Shown here in pieces: positions 47,001-57,579 of a stretch of DNA of 64,000 nucleotides (the first letter of the stretch is position 1; every line of letters begins with the position of its first letter). The stretch is taken from assembly GCA_959347315.1 (NCBI GenBank), contig OY365811.1, forward strand, positions 28,456,833-28,520,832, given 5' to 3'. Under the pieces are notes generated by a model that saw nothing but the letters and a program-made list of their open reading frames with translations, was not told the DNA's origin and ran no database searches. The DNA is from Bimastos eiseni. Taxonomy: Eukaryota; Annelida; Clitellata; Crassiclitellata; Lumbricidae. The position numbers and the translations under genes were made by a program.

Positions 47001-50000
47001 TGAGCTACAGTTATTAGTAGATTTCCCCTTAGAATTTCATTCAAGTTTGACTGATTTTCTTCTGAAGTGCAGTACACAGTTGTAATCTGAATCTAAGCTG
47101 CAGCATGGTCTATGCTTGTAGTTTGACTCTGACTTGCAGTCAGATATACACTTATTTGGATTTACATTGAAGTCTTCCTGAAGTCTCACGGCTGATTGAC
47201 CTACATTTTTAGGCTGAGTATCATTTGTAGTCTGAGTTGAATCTATGAGTGATGCCACCTCAACTTTTAGCTCTTCTTCACGCTGCCCAAGGAAGGCACT
47301 TGCAGCAAAAAAGATCCACAGCATCCTCCGACTTCAGTTTTTGAACGTCTTCAAGCTGTTTCCTCAGTCCTTCAATAGTTACAACGCTGTCCACATTTAA
47401 CTGTTTATGATTAAGCAATTCAACCCTTAGCTCATGACCACCCTCGGTCTGATCATCCATTGCAGTTGCACTTTCTTCTACTGCCTTACCAAATCAGAAC
47501 GTATGGGACAAAAGCTTATCCTCTATTAGACGCTTCTCATCAGCCATACATAGATGGTTCGTCTGAAATCTGAATGCTGGAATGCTCTTCCTGAACGAAT
47601 CCTGCAATAGTTGCAACACTTTCCACATACAATCGTTTAGGATTAAGCATTTTAATGCTTACATCATGACCACCCTCCAGATGTAGTTTCAGCTCATCCA
47701 CTGTCCATGCACTTTCTTCAACTGCTTTATCAAAGTTGTATTTCTGTGCCAAAAGTTGAAACTTTAAGAGCCTCTTCTCCTCAGTCATACATTCAGGGTT
47801 GGAGTTAATGCTGAACGTTCTTCCTCAACAGTGAACAGCAGAATTCATCAATTAGTTTTAGGTTCTCTGTTCGAAGCTGATAAAAAGTAATTTTCTATGC
47901 ATTGTCCTGCTGAGATATGTTGCTCAGTTCTGCACGTTCTCCAAGAGCTCTGTCATGTGTCTCAATCAAGTAGCCTAGCATAGCCACAAGTTCCTCAATC
48001 GCACTCAACTCCTGCAAAGTCTCAGGTTAGTTTTGCAATTCTTCAAATGAAGCGCATCTCATGGCTTGTAGTTTGGTCTTTACTTACAGTCTGGTTTCCA
48101 TTTCTAGTATAGGCCACAGGTGCAGATAGGCTTTCACTAGCAAAATTATCTATACTTTCACTGGGCTTTTCCATTCAGTCGTTACCAGGTCTTCACTTAC
48201 AGTCTGGTCAACGTTTGTCTGAATTTCTGTGGTAGTATGATCCAAAATAATAGAAATGTGTTCAGTGTTTGTAAGATTCCCAACTGTAGTCTGACCTTCA
48301 CCAGTAGCATGTTTCACAATTGCAGTTTGGCTTTTAGCTGTGGCATCTTCCACAACTGTTGTCTGGCTCTCACAGGTAGCTTGAAATGCACTTGTCAACT
48401 GGCAATCACCTTTAAACGGACCCAAACTCGTCTGGCTTTCATTTCTAGCATAGTCTTTGCTAGTAATTTGCCTATCACCTTCAAGCTGCTTTCTCAACTC
48501 ATCAATAATTGCAACACTCTCTACATGCTGCTGTTTAAGATTAAGCACTCAATGCTTAGTTCATGATCACTTTCTAGCTCAATTTTCAGCTCGTCCACTG
48601 TCTTCACACTTTCCTCAACATAAAAATTTTTCTGGACCAAAAGCTGATCCACTAAGAGTCACTTCTCTTCATTCGTGCATTCAAGGTTCGCCTAAATGCG
48701 GGTCATCAATCAGCTTTGTGTTGTCTTTTCTAAGCAGTTCAACTGAAATAATTTTCTTTACCTCACATTACTCTTGTGAGACATTTGCAGCCTGGCATTC
48801 AACATATGTCATGCCAATGTCCTCTGATTTTAGGTTCTTAACATCCTGAAGCTGTTTCCTGGGCTCATTAATAATTGCCACACCCTCCAATTGGTGTTGT
48901 TTAAGATAAAGTACTTCAACACTTAGTTGGTAATCACACTTCAGCTGCTTATTCAGCTTGTCCACTGTCCTCTCACTTTCCTCAACTGCCCCATTAAATC
49001 TTTTCTTCTGGGCCAAAATCTTTTCTTCTAAAAGTCTCTTCTCTGCAGTCATACATTCAGAGTTGTTTGAATGCTGCAACATTCTTCCTGAACAGTACAA
49101 AGTTCATCAATTAGCTTCAGATTGTCCATTTTCAGCTCATACAATAAAATCACTTTCTCTGTGTTGTCCTCCAGAGATCTGTTTCCTAGTTCTCCAAGTT
49201 CTCCAAGAGTTCTGTCTGTCTTGTGTCTAAATCCTTGGTTCAGCACAGCTACAAGTTCCTGAATCGCTCTCAGCTCCTGTAAAGTCACTGAATGGATTTG
49301 AAATTGTTAAAATGAAACACATCTTATAATGATACTTTTCTTTGTAGTTTTGTCCTCAATTGCAGTTCTGCATTGGTGGTAGCATGCACTACAGCTGTCA
49401 TTGGGCTTCACCCTGTGACACAGTCTACAATTGTGGCCTGGCTTTCACTAGTTGCATGATCTATGCATGTAGTTGGGCTTTCACCTGTAGTCTGGCTCTT
49501 AGTTGTAACTTGATTTTCATTTACAGTCTGGTCAATGCTTGATGATTTTCTATGGCAGCCAGATCTACCATTGTAGTCAGGTTTTCAGATGTAGCATGGT
49601 TGATGATTGTAGTCTGGCTTTTACCCATACCTACACTTGTAGTTTGGCTATAAGTTGCAGAATAGTTCAAAACTGCAATCTGAATTTCACTGATTGCTTG
49701 AAATACACTTGTCATCTGGCTTTCACTTATATTCCGGTCCACACTCATCTGGTTTTCATTTACCCCATAGTCTACACTATTAGTCTGGATTTGAGGCAGT
49801 GTAAAGTGTACAATCATAGTCTGACTTTCACTTGTCACATGATCTACAACCATAGTCTGATTTTCATTTGCAGTCTGAGGTATAATTGTAAGCTGATTTT
49901 CACTTACGGTCTGGTAAATGTTTATCTGGCTTGCAATTGTAGTATTAATCCAGACTTGACTTGTGAATTTCAGTTGCAGAGTAGTTTATGCTTGTAATCT

Positions 50001-51357
50001 CACTTTCATCAGAAGTCTGAAGTACTTATGGTTGAAAGCTTATTTTTGCTTCCAGCCTAATCAATGTTACTCTGGCTTGCAAAGATAGATAGCATCGTCT
50101 ACAACTGTAGACTGGATGGCATATATACCTGTGCAGGTAGAAGAGCTTTCACTTCCAGTGTGTTGTACAGCAGCAAGCTCAGTCGATTCTACAATCCGTC
50201 CATCTACGAGTTGCTGCTGCAACTTCTGAATAGCTTCCAGACTTCTTACATAGTCATCAATAAATGATGCTTTGGAACATATATCCTTCAGCTCTTCCTC
50301 AACAACATCAACTCTTGATCCAGCCTCAGAAGTCACATCCTTGACAATCACTTGCTGTTCTCTTATAGCTTGCAATCAGGCTTCGGATGTCAAAACTTTT
50401 GTATCCACACACTCCTCCTCCATCAATGGGGCTTCAACCCAGCCTTGTAAGTTAAACCCTTGACATTCATCTCTTCCACTGTAAACTCCTGTCCTGACAT
50501 GACCATCTAATCTGTGATAGCCATTATCAACACCCAACTAATCAATGTTCTAGACAGCACTTAGCTCCATCTGATATCTTTCCATTTTGTGCTGAACCAC
50601 ATCGAGCGGCTCCTCAGCGTGCTGTTGCTTCTCCTGCATCAAAGATTATAACTGCAACTTAAGCCCACTCACAAAATCAGCTCTTCTTTGATCTACTTCA
50701 TGCAGTTGTTTTAGCTTGTCTTGCACTGTTACAGTTCAGACCAAAGCATATTCTCGCCTCAGGGTAAGAAATTCTTCTGAATCCATCTCTAGTGTTCTGC
50801 TTTTTTCAATGTGTGTAACATCAGTGCTCAACTTTTCAGGAGTCCTTTTCAATTGGGCTAATGGGCTGGACATCGAATATCAAACTACTTCATTGACTCT
50901 TAATGTAATTTCGTCCATGTTTTTCTGACTTTTAGCCTGTCGTAACTCCAATGCTGAACATTCTTCTGCCAATTCTTTAATGTTTTTCGAGCTTTCAGCT
51001 CTGGCTGCTTTTAAGAGGTTTTATGATTGTCCATCGAATTCTGTTCTTCCATCATATTCGATGTCCAGCCCGTTCATGTTTAATCTTGAGTTAAATTCCA
51101 CCTTGAGTGTCAAACATTCATCTGACAATTTCCTAGATTTTTCCTTGCTTTGTTTAACCTCCTGTTTCAATGCTTCATTCTCCTTTAATAAAACTTCAAA
51201 CTGCAGGTCATGGCAATGTTCCTTGTCTGCAGCAGATTTTCAATTCTCTGTAAGAGTGCCAATTGGTATTTGTTTGATTCATGAATCTCATGTGAGTATC
51301 GCAGCGCTTCAAATCCTCGAACTGAAATCGCAGTTGGTCGACAAGGGCGCACGCTGA
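44020..51357 (-). pseudogene. Large decayed coiled-coil gene with internal duplications and 12-residue repeats
   Basis: The minus strand keeps one dominant reading frame over about 7.3 kb, broken by point nonsense codons of all three types (TAA, TGA and TAG) and some indels. Order from the 5' side: heptad-like coiled coil (51357-50110; e.g. LLKENEALKQEVKQSKEKSR), 12-residue repeat block (50110-49340), LQEL and EKRLL coiled modules (49290-48470), second repeat block (48460-48060), two more coiled modules (48050-47040), a long repeat block (46990-45300) and a C-terminal coiled coil (45060-44020). The repeat consensus is T-T-V-V-D-x-A-T-A-E-S-Q, from a 36-bp unit. Four EKRLL modules share 'VEES..TVDEL', 'LN.K...VESVA.I' and 'LRKQLE'. 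No introns, poly-A or flanking duplications were recognised. I do not know the parent gene; a structural coiled-coil protein is inferred. Confidence 0.75.
45300..46990 (-). repeat. 36-bp coding minisatellite (12-residue repeat), main block
   Basis: On plus the unit reads approximately GTAGTCTGACTTTCAGCTGT then AGCATGATCTACAA. It is best preserved at 46690-46900 (five or six clear units) and decays on both sides. Lesser blocks lie at 48060-48460 and 49340-50110. The minus frame reads ESQTTVVDHATA-like units, with a frame change near 46684. Confidence 0.8.
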
Positions 51358-52330
51358 GTCAATCAAAGACAGTCAAAATTAGACAAATTAGACATTTAGA
51401 CAAAATCTAAACATCGATAATCCATGACAAAATAAATAGCACTGTTATACTAAGCTGATAATTAATTGAGCATATAATTATGTTCTTTAAGAACTGCACT
51501 TATGCAATATGGAACCATAATTGAGTTAAGTACTCCAGTAACTATTGACCTAATATCATTTTCTAAACAATAGATAATTAGCCTACATATATATTTTGTC
51601 CTAGCTCACAGGAGAGAAATGAGATGCGAATTGTTGAATGGTTTAATTAAGAAGTAATCATATAAATCGTATAATAAGCGAGTATCTTAACAATGAAACA
51701 AAAAACATTAAACTCACAGTCATAAAAGCAGCTTGAAGTCTAATCACGTAATTCGTTAATAGTCTGTACTTAGTGTCACGATAATTAACTAGTTTAAAAC
51801 TTATTGATAATAAGTTTGATAATCTATAAAAGATTCCAAAATGATAATAATTATAATAGTAATAATAATAATGTGATAGTACCAAAAGAAGTGTCCACTA
51901 ACCTTAACGAATTAACTAACGCCAACGAAGAAGTCGAAATTTTACGATAAAAACAAACGAGGATTTAAAGATAAGACTTAACAACAAAACTATTAATAAT
52001 GACGAACTAGAAAAATGTATTAAAGTATCCACTTGAAATCGAAAATTCACGAAAGCACACCATTATATCTCGGAAAACCAACGCGAATGGAAGGAATCAA
52101 CAGGCCGGAAGTCGATTTTGCGAGAAAAATCACCATGGTAACGCTATGACGTATTCAACAAATGACCATTGTGACCCGTAAGTGACGCAAAAGAACTGTG
52201 ATAACATTGACAACGACTTACACTAATTAATTTATCATTGTACTGATAGGGACAAAAAGAACTTCACACTCAGATTACTGTACAAAAACATCTATTAAAC
52301 ACTCTCATTGGGCCTCATGTTCCCTAAGCC
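51358..52330. other. No recognisable gene (5' side of the coiled-coil pseudogene)
   Basis: AT-rich unique sequence with an AATAAT run near 51840-51870. Upstream of the pseudogene on its own strand, a weak acceptor-like 'tttgattgactcag|cg' lies at 51350-51360, so the first recognised stretch may be an internal exon. No upstream exon was found. Confidence 0.4.
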
Positions 52331-52369
52331 TCCACGGTTGCAAGTCTGCGACGTCTTCGAGATGTCAGG

Positions 52370-53035
52370 CATCCTATTTCGTCCTTTACTATCGCCTCTC
52401 TGGTATATGTTTAGTTTGTTCACGCATTGATTACGGTAACTTGAATCTCATTAGTCTTCAGTAATCTCGTCTGTCACCTTTTCAATCGGTGCTAAATGCA
52501 GCTGCCTGTTTGATTGCCCGCCTTCCTCACTTATCACACGATTATCTCGACCTTGAAAACTGAGCATCTACGCTGACTTCCGCTTACAGCCCGTATTCGA
52601 CTTAAAATTCCTTTCCTTACGTCCAGGAAATTTGTGTGTCAGGTTTCAAGCAATTTCTGTGACCTTATGCGCCAACCTCTTTCGGCCATCTTTCGTAGAG
52701 TGCTCTTCGGTCTTTAGACTAACATAATTAACCTCTCAGTACGTTGGCCTACCTCGGAGTCCCGGACTCTGAGTCTCGGACGGCTTATGTTTAATAGGCC
52801 TACCGCGTTTGTGCGTCTGTTGGCTCTTTTATTTTATATTGATATTCCTCCTACAACCGTTCTTTTATTAAAACTGGAGGCGCTTCTATTTCTTCACGCA
52901 TTCTTAACTTCCTAAGACTTTCTCTTCCCACGTGGCTTTTCACACTGAGGGACCCACGGTCTGACCACGGATAAGCTGTAAGGGAGAGGCGCTACAGAAA
53001 TACGTAAATACAATACAATATACAATCTGCCGAGC
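52370..53035 (+). pseudogene. CR1/L2-like LINE fragment: end of reverse transcriptase and 3' tail
   Basis: Broken frames read SRIDYGN, then LSPFQSVLNAAACLIARLP, then LPLTARIRLKIPF, matching the conserved 'SRIDYCN..L..L....L..LQSVLNAAARLI' and 'LHWLPV..RI.FKI' of CR1/L2-type LINEs. Stops and frame changes are frequent. The 3' tail at 52930-53035 ('ggcttttcacactgaggga', 'gaggcgctacagaaatacgt', 'aaatacaatacaata') recurs as a solo tail near 63670-63765. Confidence 0.75.
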
Positions 53036-53101
53036 TATAGAAACAACTTACTGTATGCCTATCATATAATTTTACATTGATGTAGGCCTAGTGCTTAAAG
53101 T

Positions 53102-53139
53102 GTGCCTGGACGATCATGGATCATGGACGATCCAGGCAC
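53102..53139. repeat. Imperfect 38-bp palindrome
   Basis: GTGCCTGG at the left and CCAGGCAC at the right enclose CGATC-ATGGATCATG-GACGATC. Related words (GGACGCCGTCCATGATCGTC) follow at 53190-53212. Confidence 0.6.
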
Positions 53140-53862
53140 TTATTTTCACGGCTAGACGCCGTCCTGCCACTTGTTTGACCAGCAGAGCCTGGACGCCGTC
53201 CATGATCGTCCATGCAACAGTGCAATTCCATTACGTATTTTATTATCAACAGCATTTAATTCTCCACTATTCAAAAAAATTATATTTCCATTAGACCTAC
53301 TTATTGACTGAAGTGGCCCATGTATATAATGGATGTCCATAATTTGTGTTATAGCCTACATTCTGGTTACTTTTTCATCAAATAAATTTTCGTCTTATGC
53401 GCTTCTGAATCTAAAGTCGGCTGCATTTGGTGATTAATTTTCAGATGTAGAAAGCAAAACGTCGTTCAACTGGTTTGATGAAATTGTAAACAAGACGGCC
53501 AAGCCTAGTAAGTTAGTAAACTAATTAAGTTGCACTACATACCATAGCGCGTGCCAAAAAAATTAACTGAATTTTTTCTATTTTAAATAGAGAAACGATT
53601 AAACGTGTATATCAACCTATATATAGATAGGCCAAATGATCTAATACTACTGCTACTGCATGATGTCGGGTTAATCATCGACAAAATATGTGAGAAGACC
53701 AGTTGCCCCACCTGGGCAGACTTGGAAAAGACCTTAATCACCGATCAAAAAGGAAGAATGACAGGAAATAGACTAGAGGAAGACCGAGAAATGTGATCTT
53801 GGATTGGATGACGGAAAAGTGGATACAAGAAGATGAAAGAGGAGGCCAAGAATAGAGAGGAG

Positions 53863-54101
53863 CAGGGGTGTAACAAGCGGGGGGCATGGGGGGGTACTTG
53901 CCTTGCCCCCAGTTTTAAAACTGTGGGGGGGGCAAAGCCCCCCAGTTTTAGTGCTCAGTGCCCCCAATGTGCCCCCCCCAAATCGGTTCTTTTTATGTTT
54001 TTCCAATGGCTTTTTAAGATGACTTTTGTTAAGATAATTTGTGCCCCCATTTTTCAAATTTCTGGGGAGGGGCAAAATTCAAAAAGCCTGTTACACCTCT
54101 G
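53863..54101. mobile_element. hAT-like MITE, CAGRGGTGTAACA family, copy 2
   Basis: A 239-bp element starts CAGGGGTGTAACAAGC and ends GCCTGTTACACCTCTG. It is flanked on both sides by the identical octamer GAGAGGAG (53855-53862 and 54102-54109), a perfect target duplication. The interior matches the copy at 12373-12627 ('aaatcggttctttttat', 'gttaagataatttgtgccc'). It contains G-rich CCCCC/GGGGG segments and no frame. Confidence 0.88.
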
Positions 54102-54704
54102 GAGAGGAGTGTCGACATTGAACATACGAACCTGCCTATAGAGGGCATAAAACTAAAGAAGGAGAAGGCCTTACGACTTTACCGATTACTAGTAGTAGTA
54201 GCCTACATCAAATCTGAGAGATATAGAAAGTTAGCAACCATGCTTGGAAAGTGGTGAAGCGAACAAGATATCACCACATTCTTCAGGCCTAAGATTAAAA
54301 GAATTTGTAGCTCAATATTGACTAAAGCACGTTCCTCTGCAAGGTGACACAAATCTCTATAAATAAGGACTAACACTCGGAGAAAGAGGAGAAAAAATTT
54401 CCCGCTTCGCGCATTTATAAGCATCATTACCCCAACTTTCAAAACGCTACCGGCGCCACTGGCCCCTTGTCGACAATTTCACAAAGGAAACTAATTCTAT
54501 GAACGCTTAAAATTACAGCAAATATTCATCAATAAATAGTTGACGACAAAATAATGGTTAATGGACAAAAAGCTAACTAATGCTAACTAAATTTAGTTCT
54601 TAACTTTTAACACTTTAAGCACTGTGTAGGCCTACCTGACATTAACCTTCTGGAAACTCCCCAAATAGGCTACTCTCCGTTGGACAAACCCTCTGATTCG
54701 ATGC

Positions 54705-54792
54705 ACCGCTCACGAATAAGCTGGTGTCCTGCGCTTGACTTTCAAGTGGCGCTTTAGAAGTTTGGAGATTACGATTGGAATTACAAGATTAG
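54705..54792 (+). repeat. Dispersed SINE/LINE-tail-like repeat, copy 5
   Basis: 'gctcacgaataagctggtgt', 'ctttcaagtggcgctttaga' and 'gattacgattggaatta' match the 27545-27662 copy. It sits about 300 bp upstream of the sulfite oxidase start. Confidence 0.6.
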
Positions 54793-55058
54793 TTCAGACA
54801 TCTGTCATAGTTCTGGCGGGAACCCATTCCAAGTTTCCAACGATGATTGTGTTTTGCGACAGATGGCGTCAGATGTCAGCGGTGCATAGAGATATGATAT
54901 TTTATTACTGTGTGTCTATGGTCGGGTGCTATAATCAAAGCCATAATGTCACGGTTTAAGTCGTTCATCGCAGATAACAGTTCATTTTATGCTGGTTTTC
55001 GTAGTAACCCAGTCCAAGTGGTGCTAGGACGTGGTACAGGGCCACTGGTCCTGGTCTG

Positions 55059-55073
55059 ATGGAAAATGCTTAA
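55059..55073 (+). promoter_or_regulatory. Short upstream ORF overlapping the sulfite oxidase start
   Basis: ATG GAA AAT GCT TAA begins 7 bp before the proposed sulfite oxidase ATG (55066), in another frame, and ends 7 bp after its first base. If the transcript starts upstream, leaky scanning or reinitiation would be needed. Whether it is transcribed is unknown. Confidence 0.4.
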
Positions 55074-55309
55074 GTCATCGTGCTACTTGAGACTGGCTGG
55101 GCGTTGGGGGATTCGGAGGATTCAGCCAGCAGCGACCGTTGTGCTAGGCCCTCGACCAACGGACTATCGGACCCGACGGACTGAGCTCGGGAACGCGCTT
55201 ATCCATTTTCCATCGACTTTTTCGAGGAACATACATACCGTAGCGAGAGGTCAGTCGGAAGGCCACAAAGTATGGAGATATGCGCTTTTAGGAACAGTTG
55301 TTGGCGGAG
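55066..55309 (+). CDS. SUOX: Sulfite oxidase, mitochondrial: exon 1 (presequence and start of membrane/linker segment)
   Basis: The exon runs from the ATG at 55066 to the donor GGCGGAG|GTGAGT (phase 1). The first 60 residues are rich in Arg with almost no acid (MLKSSCYLRLAGRWGIRRIQ), an amphipathic mitochondrial presequence. A hydrophobic segment starts at the end (KVWRYALLGTVVGG) and is completed by exon 2. The same arrangement, presequence then 'GWRVMGTLLGLGAVLAYQ'-like stretch then cytochrome b5 domain, is seen in vertebrate SUOX. The enzyme oxidises sulfite to sulfate in the mitochondrial intermembrane space, passing electrons to cytochrome c. This exon alone would not identify the gene; the call rests on the join to 63806-64000. 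Confidence 0.8.
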
Positions 55310-55919
55310 GTGAGTGTTACTTCGGTGTTTTGACTCTTATGGTGTTTCCTATTATTCATTGTGTGCCCTCGATGACCTCTCTCCTTAACTAGGGTTCCTG
55401 GTTCCTTTTAGGTAGAATCCCGTAATAGCTTTTTTCATTATTACGTGCACTGATCTCTATCGTTATAGTGGTTTTTATTTTGTGGGGCCTAAGCTGGATA
55501 GATAAAAAAATCTGTCAAAACGGTACCGAATATGTATGGATACAATAAAAACTGCTCTTGCAGGATTCTACCTTTGTCTTGTGTGCTGTGATTGTATTTA
55601 AATGTATTTCGGTTGTAATCATTGAAGCGAAGTTTTGACATGCTAGTTCTCTTACTGTCTGTCTATCTGTCTGCCTGGCTGTAAAATTGTCAAGATCATG
55701 ATTATGACTACCACGTATGATAAAGGAGTTTATATACATGGACATAAACTTATGTAGGCCCCTTTGTGGGATGTGGAATGATGGACAGTGGCTGTTCAAA
55801 CCTGTGACTGTTCAAGCCTGTGGTTATTTAAGCCTCGTAAAGTGTAGGCCCTTTTGAAGTATGTCTGATGTCACAGTCAAGGATCATAAGTAGGAATTAG
55901 TCACTGTTTAACAACAGTC

Positions 55920-55995
55920 TTTGACAGCATTAAGATTTGTGTCACCCTCCTACTTCCTGCTGGCTTGGGCTGACACTACCAGAGTATCAGCAGTG
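55920..55995 (-). repeat. Dispersed repeat B, copy 4 (inverted)
   Basis: 'gtgtcaccctcctacttcc', 'ctggcttgggctgacactac' and 'cagagtatcagcagtgacag' are the inverse of the words seen at 29320-29360, and parallel to the copy near 19575. Confidence 0.45.
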
Positions 55996-56199
55996 ACAGA
56001 GTTCCAAAAGTAGGATCAGAAGTACAAAGAATAAGAGGAGGTGGATCAGGAGGAAAGGAGGAGAAGAAATGATGAGGATCAGGTTCCCAGATGTCCACTA
56101 TTCTTTCTCAGTTTGTAACCTGAGTGTTATATTGGATCCAGTCTTTAATTTACAGACCATGTGAACTGCATATCTCCAAAATGCCTTTATCATCAATGT

Positions 56200-56387
56200 T
56201 AACTCTATGCCAATCATCAGTCATCACTCTAAACCATTCATCACTCTATGCCATTCATCAATCTATATCATTCATCACTCTATACCATACATCACTCTAT
56301 ACCATTCATCACTCTATGCCATTTATCACTCTATAACATTCATCACTATACAACATTCATCACTATATAACATTCATCACTCTATAC
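56200..56387. repeat. Minisatellite of about 19 bp, ATTCATCACTCTATACC
   Basis: Ten or so imperfect units (CCATTCATCACTCTATGCC, ACATTCATCACTATACA). Two more units reappear at 57372-57405, on the other side of the LINE/hAT fragments. Confidence 0.8.
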
Positions 56388-56490
56388 CAGTGGTTCTCAA
56401 CCTTTTTGACTTGGGGACCCACTTTGCAGCATCTAGATCCTAACAAGACCCACCACTCCAAAATCTGACAGCATGTATGTATATATTAGG
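56388..56490 (+). mobile_element. Partial hAT-like end (CAGTGGTTCTCAACC)
   Basis: It begins CAGTGGTTCTCAACCTTTTT followed by 'gacttggggacccac', a typical hAT terminal and subterminal sequence and related to the element at 3974. No matching right end was found before the adjacent LINE sequence, so the element is truncated or interrupted. Confidence 0.55.
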
Positions 56491-57372
56491 CAATTTACAT
56501 AGCGTCTTACAAGAACCTCTTGAAGGTGCTAAACGTAGCTATGCCACAGATCTAAACAAATGCAATTTGAGTAATTTAGAAAAGTTGGCTATAAGCAGTG
56601 CAATGTTGCGAAGTTATAACGGAAGGGCATTCCAGTACGATGGTCCAAAGCTTGAGAAGGCACCGTTTGTCCGTATCGATGTACGGGGCGCGGGATCATC
56701 AAGTTCCCACGAGCCGCATCATGCAAGGATCGACAACCTGGCTGGCTGGACACAGAGAGACAGAGCTCTCTGATGTATTCTGGAGCCGTGCCGACCACCA
56801 ATGTCCGTCCCATGAGGATGATCTTGAACATATGTGATCCTATCCTCAACCGGGAGCCAGTGCAGTGTGTCACGCATATAGCTTGAGTATTTGGCAGCTT
56901 GGCAACGACTCGGGCGGCGCAGTTGAGAACGGATTAAAGCTGTCTAATCTGGAACTTTGACAGACCTGCAAGGACACCAATGCAGTAGTCCAGGTGAGTC
57001 AGCACTAAGGAGTGGACTAGAGTCATAGCGGCATCAATTGACAGATTTCGCCGAAGGACTCTAATCTGGCGCAGTTGATAAAAGCAAAACGTGCAAAGGA
57101 AACTGACATGTTCCTCCAAGGACAGATCTTCATCCAGAAGAACTCCCAGGTCCCGGAGGACGCGTTGAACCTTCCAATGAGGAAATGCTGCTTTAACAGC
57201 CTCCTTGTCAACCCTCGAACTCGCTTGTCTCGTGCCCAGCCACATAAATTCAGTTTTATCCAGGTTCAATCATAGACGATTGGAGGACATCCAGATTTGC
57301 ACTTGCTTCACATTTGCCAAGATTTTTGACACGTACTCCAGTGCCTCAGATGGACGGCATGTGAAGTACAGT
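56490..57372 (-). pseudogene. CR1/L2-like LINE fragment, C-terminal half of reverse transcriptase
   Basis: Minus-strand reading, 5' to 3': ILYFTCRPSEALEYV, MSSNRL-stop-LNLDKTEFMW, LGTRQ, VQRVLRDLGVLLDEDLSLEE, IRVLRRNLSIDAAMTLVHSL, LTHLDYCIGVLAGLSKFQIR, then stop-SVLNCAARVVAKLP and LHWLPVEDRI in a shifted frame. This is the 'NRLKLN.DKT..MWLGTRQ ... VRDLGV.LD..LS...H ... LDYCN..L.GL ... LQSVLNAAARL ... LHWLPV..RI' series of CR1/L2-type LINEs. It carries a few nonsense codons and one or more frameshifts. The 5' end is abrupt at about 57372, as in 5'-truncated insertions. Confidence 0.85.
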
Positions 57373-57579
57373 ATGCCATTGATCACTCTATACCATTCAT
57401 CACTCGCTGTCTCTCATGCGGTCATCACTCTCGTCCATGTACTGATCTAAACCTCACTCAATACTGTTGACGCCTATGTTATCAGTATCTTGAATTTTGC
57501 CACCAAATCTGCCATCATTTGGAATACTCTTCACTGACTTCCTATTCAGTAAATTTGCAACTTTTATACATAACTGATT

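Noticed and set aside
44020..51357. Live gene using a variant genetic code
   Set aside because: TAA, TAG and TGA all interrupt the frame and indels are present, while the SDR, SUOX and transposase frames in the same window use the standard code.
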